Shown in pieces: positions 31,025 to 40,718 of a DNA stretch of 64,000 nt. Numbering within the stretch: position 1 is the first letter of the stretch; every line of letters begins with the position of its first letter. The stretch comes from Prorocentrum cordatum (taxonomy: Eukaryota; Sar; Dinophyceae; Prorocentrales; Prorocentraceae), in NCBI GenBank assembly GCA_963575745.1, contig CAUYUJ010019884.1:45001-109000 (forward strand), in the 5' to 3' direction. The notes below the pieces were generated by a model. It saw only the letters and a list, made by a program, of their open reading frames with translations, was not told where the DNA came from and did no database searches. The position numbers were made by a program, and so were the translations under genes.

Positions 31025-31385
31025 ACGAGCATCACCATCGTTGGGCGAGTTTTTCCAGGCCCTCGAGTGCCACGTCGACTCCACCAACCAAAATGCGCTC
31101 GAGGACTTTGGGAAGAAGGTGCAGCCGCCGCCCAAGGAGCAGCCCGAGCCGCCGCACTCGAAGTACCAGCGCCTCATGGCGGTCGAGAAGCGTGCCAACC
31201 AGGCGCTCGAGAAGGCCGCCACGTCAGAGCAGAAGGCGATCACTTGGCTCGACGAGCGCCGCCAGCGCACCTCCGAGGCAGCGGAGGCTCTCGCGAAGGC
31301 AGAGGAGGCCAGCGAGACGCTGGCCATCATCAACAGCGAGCAAGGCACCCGAGGCCCTCCACCTGTGGCAGCTCGGGAGCCTTGA
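31025..31385 (+). pseudogene. ORF1 coiled-coil segment of LINE B
   Basis: The frame continuing ORF1 reads LGEFFQALECHVDSTNQNAL, a Pro-rich hinge, then a heptad-rich helix with MAVEKRANQALEKAATSEQK and EAAEALAKAEEASETLAIIN. It stops at 31383-31385 just before the 10-bp repeat expansion. The helix pattern matches the coiled coil of element C (VEQLSKELADAQQQLNRLE), likely used for ORF1 oligomerisation. Confidence 0.55.
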
Positions 31386-31429
31386 GACGGGGGTCAATGC
31401 AAACGGAGGCCAGCCAGAGCGCCCGATCT

Positions 31430-31590
31430 CGCAGGATCCTGCAGGGCCAGGGTCGCACTGACCCGGGCTTGGGCGCAGGATCCTGCAGGATATTGCAGGA
31501 TCTTGCAGGATCCTTCGCGTTGGCCCGGGCTTGAGTGCAGGATCTTGCAGGATCTTGCAGGATTCTGCAAGGCCTGACTGACCCGGGCCT
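31430..31590 (+). repeat. GCAGGATCTT 10-bp tandem repeat inside ORF1
   Basis: Two runs (about 31472-31512 and 31535-31572) of GCAGGATCCT, GCAGGATATT and GCAGGATCTT units of 10 bp, with GACCCGGGC words between. They separate the two coiled-coil parts of ORF1. Confidence 0.8.
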
Positions 31591-31666
31591 GGATTGACCC
31601 GGGCCAGAGGGGCCCAGGGCAGCCGCGGCCCCAGCTTTCAACTTCGCCAAGCTTCTCGCCGAGGAC

Positions 31667-32137
31667 TTGGACCAGCTGGACTATGTGGAGGGCGAGGCGT
31701 TCTCCTCAGAGGGCCCCGACCTCGACAAGAACGAGAAGAAGAAGCGTGAGCCCCACAAGGCCGCCTGCGCCAAGGAGCTCAAGGCCGCGGTCAGGCAGGC
31801 CTTTGGAGCCACCGCGGAGGAGCTGCAGCGCCGTCGTCGCGAGCTGGACGAGCTCCGAGCCCGCCTCCAGGCCAGGCGTCGACGCACCTCCGACGCGGCC
31901 GAAGGGCAGGCGCCCCCAGCCCCAGCGACGCCCGACGGTGCAGCCGCCGCGCCCGCAGGCGAGCCCGCCGTCCCCCCGCCTGGGCAGGGCACCGCGGCGG
32001 GCATGGGGCCCGCGAGCTTTGCCAGCGGCGCGGACGCCGACGCCCCTTGCGGCGATGCCGTTGGGCTCGCCCGCGAGGCCCTCCAGCGCGCAGCCGCTGC
32101 AACTGCCGCGCGGCCAGGGGGCACAGCGGGCCCCTAG
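31667..32137 (+). pseudogene. ORF1 C-terminal part of LINE B
   Basis: An open frame (157 codons from ATG 31667) starts DQLDYVEGEAF and continues with a basic/acidic helix (KACAKELKAAVRQAF-like, then EELQRRRRELDELRARLQAR), and an Ala/Pro-rich tail ending GGTAGP at 32137. Upstream in frame FAKLLAEDL extends it to about 31640. It probably belongs to the same ORF1 as the segment ending at 31385, interrupted by the repeat expansion and a frame change. Confidence 0.5.
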
Positions 32138-32209
32138 CCCGACGCGCCGCCGCGCCCGCGGAGCCGCGCGCGGGCTCCGCGGGAGGAAGCCCCATCAGAG
32201 GCCAGGGCC

Positions 32210-32450
32210 CCAGCTAATTGGACTGAACGCGAACGCCTGGCCCACCGCCCTCGACGACAATGATGAGGCCAACGACTTGGCACCCCACCACAGAGTCTTC
32301 TTGCAGGAGCTGCGCCTCTCCGTCGACCGGCGCCAGGAGGTAGAGGCAGCCCGCTACGAAAGGAACCCCATTGCCGCTTTCACCTCTTCCACGGTGGGCT
32401 CAGGCGGAGGACGAAGCGCAGGCGTTGGGCCCCTGGCTCCACGCAACGCG
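32210..32450 (+). pseudogene. EEP domain N-terminal fragment of LINE B
   Basis: The frame 31683-32585 reads GLNANAWPTALDD, then FLQELRLSVDRRQEVEAARY, then GGGRSAGVGPLAP. These line up with TFNGSCWDT, CAQELRLDGGRLAQAQSW and GTGVFVRS of element C. The QELRL Glu is the expected metal-binding catalytic residue. The domain breaks off at about 32450. Confidence 0.6.
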
Positions 32451-32769
32451 GCGCATTTGGGGCAGAGAGCAAACGGCCGGGCATCGACGGCACAAGATAA
32501 TCGCGCGCGCTCGGCAGGGGGCGCGACTTGGCAAGGTCGCCCGCTGTGGCCTGATCCCCCCCTCACTCATGCTCTGCGCGTTTAGGCATGGGCCCCAGCA
32601 AGCCCAATTGAACTAGGCAGTTAGTGGCCAGCAGTCTCGGGGGCGCCGCGACTGGGAAAGACCGTTCGTTTCGGTTGTGGCTGCGCCCCGTTGACCCTAC
32701 CATTGATGTTTGCACTACGCCACCCGTGCGATGGGCGGCCGCTGTCTTCGATGATGAGACCTTCTCCTC

Positions 32770-33300
32770 CCCAGCTTAGAAGCAGGCAGGAAGCAGGCCA
32801 GCAATAGGCTGACCGCCAAGCCTCCGGCCAACCGCTGGCGCCAAGTCTGTGGCCCAGCCTCTGCTGTCCTTGCCACCCCCCATAGGATTGGTTGCCGCTG
32901 GCCTGCGCACCGCGCGCACTTCGCCCAATCGAGGGACCTCCTCGACCTCCGCCGACTCGCCCCCACTTCCCTCAGGTCCTTGGTGGCTGCTGGAGCAGAG
33001 GTGATGGAGCTCACTGAGTGGGCCGCATACAGGGGCTCGCAGTTTCCCCGCCCGCCCCCGGAACCAATTCGGGCGGTCCTTCGGCAGGGGGGAAAAATAC
33101 CCCTGGTCGCCAGCAGGCGATCATGGCTTTTGTTTGCAATCCTTTCTGGGCCCAGGACGAAGTCTGGAAGGCTGGCCACAATGATTCTCGCGAGTGCCAG
33201 CTCTGCCATGCCCCGCGGGGCGCGCAGCACCACCGTTTCTGCGTCTGTCCTGCACTCGAGGATGCCGGGAAGGGGGCGGCCGAGGAAACGCTCGACATTC
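32770..33300 (+). pseudogene. Post-RT connector and Cys/His knuckle of LINE B
   Basis: One frame reads PASAVLATPHRIGCRWPAH and DLLDLRRLAPTSLRSLVAAG, the connector after the RT thumb in this kind of element. A second frame (33018-33518) then reads FVCNPFWAQDEVWKAG followed by ECQLCHAPRGAQHHRFCVCP, a CX2CX8HX3C-type knuckle. The RT itself is missing upstream. Confidence 0.5.
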
Positions 33301-33399
33301 TTCAGCGCGCTCGGACCTCGCTCGGCACCTCGCTCTTCTTTGCTAGAGGTCTCACGGCCCATCCCATCGCAGACCCATTTACACAGGTGCAGGCGCACC

Positions 33400-33930
33400 C
33401 CGAGATGCTGAATGATGAATTCGCAAACGGCCCTGTTGTCTCGGGCCACGCATGCCCCGATGGCTCGGGGATCGGCCCCCAGGGCGCAAGAGCCATGGAT
33501 GGGGGCTTGCGTTTCTGAGCGAGGAGGGGCGCCCTGAAGGCTGGTAGGGGCACCCTGGGAGGACACGGGGTGATCGGCTCGGTGCTTCGAGGGGGGGGGC
33601 CATGGGCCTGCTGAAGCTTCTCCAGCACGGTTGCCCACCTCTGGCACCACAGCGGTCAAAGGTTCTGCTAGAGGCGAGGCGTGGTGCACCCACAGAAAAC
33701 GCCCGCGCGCTGACCTCTGGCGCCAGATCTGGCGCCTCATTCAAGATTCTTCCTCGGCCCCAGGAGCTCTCGACCTCGCAATGATGAAGGCGCACTCGGG
33801 CCATGACCCCGCGGGCCTCCAGGGCCCCGAGAGGCTCGGCGCCTTCGGGAACGCCCAGGCCGACAGGGAGACCAAGGCCGGGGCGGCGACGGACGATACC
33901 CCGCCTGGGCTCAAGGAAGTCTGGAGCGAG
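33400..33930 (+). pseudogene. RNase H remnant of LINE B
   Basis: GHACPDGSG at about 33441-33467 fits the first catalytic Asp motif (DGS) of RNase H. Further on, in another frame, ADLWRQIWRLIQD, MMKAHSGHD (about 33781-33807) and FGNAQADRETKAGAA (about 33844-33888) match the KAH and GN..AD segments near the C-terminal catalytic Asp. The reading frame changes between them and the middle is poorly preserved. The presence of RNase H after a Cys/His knuckle fits LINE clades with a C-terminal RNase H. Confidence 0.6.
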
Positions 33931-34429
33931 CGCCCCGCCGATGTCTGTAGCACGCGCAGTCTTGCGGCCTGCACGACCATGCGCGCAGGCACCTTCCAGG
34001 ACGCCACTGGCAGAGAGAGATCGGGGGCCTGGGGCTCGCGAGGTCGGGCCCCCACCCCTACACGGCCCCCCCCCCCGCACCCCCTCCCCTGGGAGAGGAG
34101 GGCCTGGAGGTGCGTCAGCATACGGGCCGTGGCAGGCGCGCCCTCTGCGATCGGAGCGAGGGGCTGCTGCTCGAGACCGCTCGCCGCAGTGCCCCCGCCA
34201 GAAGCTCGCGCTTCCGGCCTCCAGAAGGTGCCCGCCAGGGGCCGCCACTGCGCCCGCGCGTCTTGCCGCGCGCTGGGAGCCGCGCGCCCGGCGGCAGCTG
34301 CGGGGCCTGCTCGAGCGGGGGGGGGCCAAGAGGATCGCCTTGGCCCGCGATGGGGGGCCTGCAAGCCCGCGGGCACGCCGTCGAGCAGGCAGCCAGCCCG
34401 CTGTCTGGGACGTCGCTATAGCAGCAATA

Positions 34430-35013
34430 TTTTTCTGTGTCCAGAGTTGTTCCGAGGCTGTCGCGCTCCAGCGTCGGAGATATATTTTGCACGAAAACTT
34501 TGCGACAAATTTGGTGGCCCGCCAAAGGAACGACCCGCTCGGGCAGGGCATGGCGCGCCACATCCCAAGGATAAAACACTCCGAGCCTACATGCCTCCTC
34601 TTGCGGCACTGGTTCGTGCAGCGGGATTCGCGCTGGGGGTTCGACTCAGATGCGCCCGTGTTTCGCGCGACTCGTTTGGCGGAGCCTCGCCCCATGAGTT
34701 GCGACCCTTTCCGCCGAGACCTCACGCAGTTCAGACTGAGGAAGTAGGAACACACTCACTGCGCAAAGGCGGCGCCCACTGGTACAAGACTGCGTGCTGT
34801 TTGCTGGAAAAGTTGGTTGGCGCTCAAGGCGGCTGGTCAGCCCCAGAAACCACGCGAGCCTGTCACGCCCGTTTCTCTGATCCAGAACGGTGCGATCAGC
34901 CGTTGCGCGTCTTGTCTACAGCATTGGGTGACGCGGCGGCCCCGGCCATCCCTTACTGCCAGACGCGCGTTTCACCAGTGCCTCTGCGGAGGCGCCTCAC
35001 CGGGAGCTTGTAA
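34430..35013 (+). pseudogene. Tyrosine-recombinase C-terminal remnant
   Basis: The end of a long plus frame contains THSLRKGGAHWYKT (about 34750-34791), the HxxR box of tyrosine recombinases (His 34753-34755, Arg 34762-34764). It is followed by EKLVGAQGGWSAPETTRACH, matching the GGW and nucleophile region. At the place where the catalytic Tyr is expected, Cys/His residues are seen, and no first catalytic Arg was identified upstream, so the protein is probably inactive or truncated. The family is used by Crypton- and DIRS-type elements and by integrases. It follows LINE B directly, suggesting a separate inserted element. Confidence 0.55.
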
Positions 35014-35094
35014 AAAGTCGGCTCTTCCCGGTTGCGCTTGGCCGGTGCTCCTGGCGACCCTTTCTGGGTAACCGCAGGCTTTGCCAGGCGGGCC

Positions 35095-35555
35095 TGCAGC
35101 TCCATGACGCACCCCACAGGAGGAAAATGTAGCCAGACACTGGAGATGCCGCCATGGACCTCCAGGCAAAACGAGTCGTTCCCAATGCAATCCCCCGTCA
35201 CGGCGCCGCGAGCAAGCAGAAGGCGCCCTCTCTTGAGGAGGCTGCGCGCTCGGGAAAGGGGCTTCTGCGGGGTCGCGGGACTCGGCGCGTCTAGCTCGTT
35301 CGCTCCTCGTGCTTCTAGCTGGATCCAAAATCCAGCGCAGGCGCCCCCGCCCTCCTCATTTTTTCTCTTCGTACCTGCTGCAATCCGCTTTTCTTTTCGG
35401 GGGTTTGCGCCTGGCTTGTGTTGCTGGTGACCTTTTCCTGGGTCACCGCGGACCATGGGCAGGCAAATGTTGCCAGACACTTGAGATGCAGCCTTGGACC
35501 TTGAGGCAAAACAGCTCCTTCCTGATTCCAGCCCCCAGCCACGGCGCAGCGAGCC
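35095..35555 (+). repeat. Direct repeat pair, about 330 bp apart
   Basis: About 100 bp at 35130-35205 and 35464-35550 match: GCCAGACACTGGAGATGC, CCATGGACCTCCAGGCAAAA and GCCGCGAGCAAGC against GCCAGACACTTGAGATGC, CTTGGACCTTGAGGCAAAA and GCAGCGAGCCAGC. Both are preceded by CTGGGTNACCGC. This is a diverged tandem duplication; no gene is recognised in it. Confidence 0.65.
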
Positions 35556-37164
35556 AGCATAAGCTGGTGGTCCCATTGATGTCGACCCCCCCTTGGCAAT
35601 ACCCGACTCTTGCCTGTTGTTATATGGTTTCGCGCGCCGCCTCACAGCTGCAGGGGCTCACGGCGTGCAGGGTGCAGCGTCGGTGCGTAGTTCGATCTTG
35701 TAAAGCTGCAGACATTCACATCGGAGGAGTGGGTAAAGGAGGAGGAGGAGGAGGAGGAGACACGAGATGGAAGGTGGTAGAGCTAAGATGCAGGACCAGG
35801 CAGGAGGGCCGAGGGGGGACCTTCCATCCCCCCCCCGTCTTTCACCCTTCCTCCCTCCCACCCCGTCGTCGCAGCGCTGGCCCCAACGCAGCAGCTGCAC
35901 GGTGACCGCCTCCGAGGCCTCGCAGCACACATCTGAGCCGGGAGGAGGCACCCCGACGCCAGAGACGCCCGGAGATCAGGGATGCTTTGCCCCAGGCTCT
36001 CGTCCTCACCGCTCCCTCTTGTCCTCGCCCTGCGGCCGGGCGCCAGCTGGGCCGCATCTGGAGTTTGGGGCGGGGAGTCTTGCCAAGGTTCCGGCCAGCG
36101 GAAGAGCGGAGAGAAGGCCAGCCGCGGAGGGGGGGGGGGGGCACCGCGCCTGCAGGGGGGCGAGGACGCTGTTGACGGCGAGGATGGCACAAGTGCGGAC
36201 ACGGGGTGTGGTTGGGGATCACTGCTCCTCGCTCCTCCTCACCCTCCACCTCTGTTCTCGTGCACCTCCTCCTCCTCCCCCTCCTCCTCCTGCCCGCACC
36301 TCGGTCCCCCGCATGCTCCATCCCGCCTCCCTCTGGATGCGCCCTCCTCGCCGCGCAGCCCGGCGTGTCGGTGGGGCGGGCTGGCCGGCTCGCTCGAGAT
36401 GACCTCCTTGGACGGATCGAGAGGGCGGCGCGTGTCCAGACGGGGCTCTCGCTGGTCCGTGGATGGCACCAGCTAGTTGTAGCCTCGCGGTTCGGCTCCG
36501 ATTCCTCTTCACCCTCCGCTTCGCCCCTGGGAGGCGGCGCGAGAGCGCGAAGTCATTCGCACCTCGCGCAGCGCGCAGCGCGCAGCGCGAAGTTGGGAGC
36601 CCTTGTTGGGGCAACGGCGGGGCCCCCGCCGGCGGCTCGGCGGGGGGGGGGGGCCAGCTCCGAGCGGGGCGGGCGAACCTCGGCACGTTCTCATTATGGC
36701 CAAAGAGGAGGCGGGGCGGCTTCTTCCTAAGAAGGTGCTCTCGCCCGAATAGCAGCCCCAACAGGGGGCGCACGTGCTTCGAGGGGGCGTTCCCCGCAGT
36801 GAGGAGGTATGCTTGTAGGGACTTCCGAGGGGGAGGGGCGGGTGTGCTGGAGCATCCTTGATGCAGTCAACCCTCATAGGAAGGATGAGCGACTTTCCAA
36901 GGTTACCCTTGCGTCCTTGCCCCTTCGGCCCATCATTAGCGACTTTCGCGGACCAGCCTCGTTCGAAAAAATGTCAACATGGCCCTCCAAGGCCCTTGCA
37001 TCCTTCTCGTGCGTTCTTGTTATTCGGGTTGACTGAACATCATGGGTTTGCTCTTGTCCTGCTCATTCTCATCCTCTTCCTCCTCTCCTCCTCTCTTCTG
37101 GTCCGTATCCAGTGTGTCTCAAGCGGACTGGGACGAAAAGCGAGGCACTTGTGTTGAATAGCAT
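35556..37164. other. No supported gene
   Basis: A GC-rich stretch with several biased open frames on both strands and a short GGA run (about 35735-35758). CGCAGCGCGCAGCGCGCAGC short repeats lie near 36564-36590. No domain is recognised. Confidence 0.35.
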
Positions 37165-37310
37165 GTCCTACGGTCGGACCGAGGTAGAAGATAGAGGTCG
37201 GTTCGGGGAGGGTACCCTAATGTTTGTCGTGCTCGGTGGATGTTCTTGTGCATCCTGGGGTCAGGTAGTCGCGAATGTTCCTCAATTTGGCCAGCGGCTG
37301 TCCGAACAAC
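37165..37310 (+). repeat. Dispersed repeat D, copy 2
   Basis: Counterpart of 17045-17185, with GGTCGGACCGAGGTAGAAGA, GGTCGGTTCGGGGAGGGTA and GGATGTTCTTGTGCATCCTG in the same order. Confidence 0.65.
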
Positions 37311-38264
37311 CGCGCGTGTCGTCCACCCCTGCGGCGCCGTTCCTCCAGTCGGGTCACGAGCCTGTCTGGGAGTCATCTTGGAATCGATCGAAGGTCGAAA
37401 CTCGAGGTTTTGTCGATTAGCGAAGACCCAAGGGTTGTTCCATCGCACGATGCCGATCACCACTTTTTAATCCGGGGGGTGGTACGTAGGCTTGGCCGTA
37501 TCCTTATGTGTCGGCCTCTTCCGCAGCGATGGATGATTGCACTACGTAAGCTGCTGCATCAGATGCACGGTGCCCTCTTGCGGGTGCTGGCAGACCACGC
37601 CGCGCAACAGGCGGCCCGCATTGGCCCCAGATTCGGCCTCAAAGCCCAAAGCAGACTGGCGAAGATTGACTACTCTCTCGATCTGGTAGGCATCTGATGG
37701 CCCCGCAGGTGAGAGCCCTGGCAAACAGACCGACAGGTAAGGCATCCGACGGCCACGCAGGTAGGGCATCTCATGGCTCAGGGGCAGCCTGACGGACCCC
37801 TGGCAAACCGGCCCTTCGGTCACGACCTCGCCGCCTCGCTCCGAGACGTGGGCGGGCGGCCGGAGCGGACGCCGAGGGTGCGGGGCGCGAGGGGCTCGCC
37901 ACGGAAGGGGGCTCGCCGCGGAAGGTGTCGGCCAGGCCGCGCCTCATTGGCGAATGTTCGGAGAGCAATGAGCAATGAGCAATGTTCGGATGGCCGCGAT
38001 CTGCTTCGTGCAAGAGCGCAGCTTCCGGAGGACCGCCCAGGCGGTCCACCCCCTGAGCGCGTGGACTGGCGGCTGCATCGCCAGAAGCGGTTCACCGAAC
38101 GGGCGCCTGTCGTCGTGCCTGGTCTGGTGCATCCGGCGACGCTGACGGTGACCGCGGTCCTGGCGCTGCTTGACTAAGCACAGCTCCTAGCGCCGAGTTG
38201 GTGAAAGCACGGAAAACCAGATGCCGCGTTCAGACCTTCTTGTCGGGTGTTGCCAGAAGTGCCC
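37311..38264. other. No supported gene
   Basis: The frame to 37697 ends GPRFGLKAQSRLAKIDYSLD, which looks protein-like but matches nothing I recognise. GGTAGGCATCTGATGGC words repeat three times at about 37687-37775. Confidence 0.35.
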
Positions 38265-38470
38265 CTGGCCCGCGGTGCCTCCAGGATTTCCAGGAAGGCC
38301 CCCATGACCTCCAGAGCACCCCCGACGAGACCCAGAGGGCCCCATGGGGCTCCAAAGTGGAGCGAAAAGCTTGGGGCACTAATGCCTGCCAAGCAAAGCC
38401 AAACAATGCCGAGCAATCGCAAGCAATGCAAACCAGTGCAAAGCATTGCCACGAAATGCCAAACGATTCG
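38265..38470 (+). repeat. Short R2-like block and GCAATGCAAA repeats
   Basis: CCCCCATGACCTCCAGAG-type units to 38350 are followed by AAGCAATGCAAACC and CAAAGCATTGCC words (38385-38470), the same class as 22640-22745. Confidence 0.5.
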
Positions 38471-38944
38471 CACATGCAGTAGGAAACGTTCCCCTAATTG
38501 GGCCGCGCTGGGTTCGTCTAAGCCTTCCCCGAAGACACGGAAACTTCTCAGAAGGCTGGAGCCCTCGCCCTCGCTGGCCGCCAGCCGTCGAAATGGTGCG
38601 CTGAGCGCTGCCCGTGACGAGCATAGTAGAAAGCTGTCGAGAGCGGAATCCCTCGCCATGGCGGACTTCGACACCGAGAGTGGGAGGGAGCGCCCCGAGC
38701 GAGGGGCCTCCTGGGCGTTCTCGCCGCCGCTGCGCGCCGCCTGCTCTGCTCCCCACCTCCTTTTGTGTTCTTTCCCCCCTCGCCCTCTCGGGCTTGGCTC
38801 CTTGGCTCACTTGTCTTCCTCTTTGTTGTTGCCAGTCTCTCCTGGTGTGCTCGTCGTGTGTGTCGCTGTGGTCCCTCCGCTTCGCCGCCCGCCTGCCAAA
38901 CATGGTCAGTCGAAGTTTCCTCGTTGACGCTGGACCTCCTCTCC

Positions 38945-39225
38945 GCAAGCCCGTCTCCTCCTCCTCCTCCTCCTCCTCCTCCTCCTCCTCCTCCTCCTCC
39001 TCCTCCTCCTCCTCCTTCTCTTCCTCCTCCTCATCATCAGTATCATCGTCAGCAGCAGCATCATCATCATCGTCATCAGCATCAGCATCCTCACCAGCAG
39101 CATCATCAGCATCATCAGCATCAGCAGTATCATCATCATCATCATCAGCAGCATCAGCATCATCATCATCATCATCAGCATCATCATCATCATCCTCATC
39201 CTCATCCTCATCCTCATCCGCCTCG
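38945..39225 (+). repeat. CCT then CAT/CAG microsatellite
   Basis: CCT triplets to about 39035 then CAT/CAG triplets to 39225, the same compound structure as 13690-13960 and 24205-24920. Confidence 0.95.
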
Positions 39226-39284
39226 CACCTGCCTGAGTGAGGATGCTGCCCGGGTGCGTTGGACGTGATTTTTGATGGTGGCCA

Positions 39285-39440
39285 CGATACAGACAGAAGA
39301 CGACGACAACGACGATCACGACAACAACGACGAAGACGACAAAGACGGCGGCGGCGGCGACGACGACGACGAAGACGACGAAGACGACAACGACGACGAA
39401 GACGACGACGGCGGCGGCGGCGGCGACGACAACGACGATG
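39285..39440 (+). repeat. GAC/GGC triplet tract
   Basis: GACGAC, GAAGAC and GGCGGC triplets. Frames read Asp- or Arg-rich and are artefacts. Confidence 0.9.
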
Positions 39441-39754
39441 GTGCCTCTGTCTCGCGGTCGACACGAGCAGGCTCCCCCCCCGTCTTGCCCCCTCCCCCCA
39501 CCCCACCCGTGCGGCTCCTCCTGCTCCTCCCCCTCGGGGTCCACCCGCCCGCGCTCTCCACCCCCTCGCAGCCCTTCTCCCCCACCCACCCCACCCTCTC
39601 ATCCCCACCCCCCGTCCCCCCATCCCCCGGCCAGCCCGCAGAAGAGGCCTGCTGGACACCCTCCTGGAGCGCTTCCGGGACTTCCGCGAGGAGCGGCGCT
39701 CCCAGACGCACGCCCTCCTCCAGCCGCTCGAGGACTGTGACCCGCCGCTCCCCC

Positions 39755-39895
<141 letters not shown>

Positions 39896-40119
39896 GCTGT
39901 GGAGACGGCGGCGACGGCGCTGTGGAGACGGCGGCGGCGGAGAGGGCGGAAAGGGAGGGGAGGGTCTGGAGGGCGGAGAGGGAGGCGGCGAAAGGGGGGA
40001 ACGGGGAGCCAGAAGAAGGAGAGAGAACGGGAGGAGGAAGGTGGACGTGGAAGGGGTACAATGTTTCGCTGTCTCTTCGCGTGGCTCACCGCTGATCCCC
40101 AAGGTCTTGAGGGACAGGG

Positions 40120-40345
40120 GAAGGGAAGAGGAGGAGGAGGAGGAGGAGGAGGAGGAGGAGGAGGAGGAAGGGACGGGGAGAGGGGGGAGGAGGAGGAGGA
40201 GGAGGAGGAGGAGGGGAGGAGGAGGAGGAGGNNNNNNNNNNNNNNNNNNNNNNNNNNNNNNNNNNNNNNNNNNNNNNNNNNNNNNNNNNNNNNNNNNNNN
40301 NNNNNNNNNNNNNNNNNNNNNNNNNNNNNNNGGAGGAGGAGATGG
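40120..40345 (+). repeat. GGA tract containing assembly gap
   Basis: GGA triplets on both sides of 100 unknown bases at 40232-40331. Any frame crossing the gap is unreliable, and the true length of the tract is unknown. Confidence 0.97.
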
Positions 40346-40633
40346 TGGTGGGCTGCCCTCCCCCTGCTGCCAGGGCGCTTCCGTCACAACTCGGTCGCGC
40401 TTCAAGTTGCGCGTCGACCCCAGACCCCCGACAGTCTTGACTTGTTCACCACGTCGACCGCCAGAGGTCTGGACCCCTTCCCCGGGACCAGTTCTGCATC
40501 TTGAGTCCTTGTTCGACGGTCCCGGGGCCCGGCAAGAGCCCCCAGAGGCCGAAGATGGCGAAAAGCCTCCCGTCGTGCTTCTTCTCTTCTTCCACGCCGC
40601 GAGGAGGCCTGGGACTTCCCCCCTACGTGGCGC

Positions 40634-40657
40634 TCCGTATAGCCGTTCCGGCTCGAG
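40634..40657 (+). other. Probable decayed spliced-leader relic
   Basis: TCCGT-AT-AGCCGTTCCGGCTCGAG matches 18 of the 22 leader positions once a 2-nt insertion is allowed. It shares the G at position 10 seen in the clear relic at 30633. An ATG (40719) in good context follows 61 nt later. It could mark a re-inserted processed transcript, but the match is imperfect. Confidence 0.35.
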
Positions 40658-40718
40658 AGCGAGCGCCGCGCTCCCGCCGGCCGCGCGCGCCCGCGCGGGG
40701 CGCGGGAGCGGGGCCCGC

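Larger units (their letters stand above)
30633..33930 (+). mobile_element. LINE-like non-LTR retroelement B, internally deleted
   Basis: Same family as element C. In order: spliced-leader relic, ORF1 zinc-knuckle (30679-31014), coiled-coil parts (about 31025-31385 and 31667-32137) split by a 10-bp repeat expansion, N-terminal third of an EEP domain (about 32210-32450), then directly the post-RT connector (about 32770-33130), a Cys/His knuckle (about 33190-33260) and an RNase H remnant (about 33440-33920). The rest of the EEP domain and the whole RT are absent. Frames change repeatedly, so the copy is dead. Confidence 0.75.

Noticed and set aside
38658-38927. Short ORF with a strong start context (CGCCATGGCG) reading MADFDTESGRERPERG
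   Set aside because: Attractive as a first exon, but it has no recognisable domain, no identifiable second exon and runs into a microsatellite.
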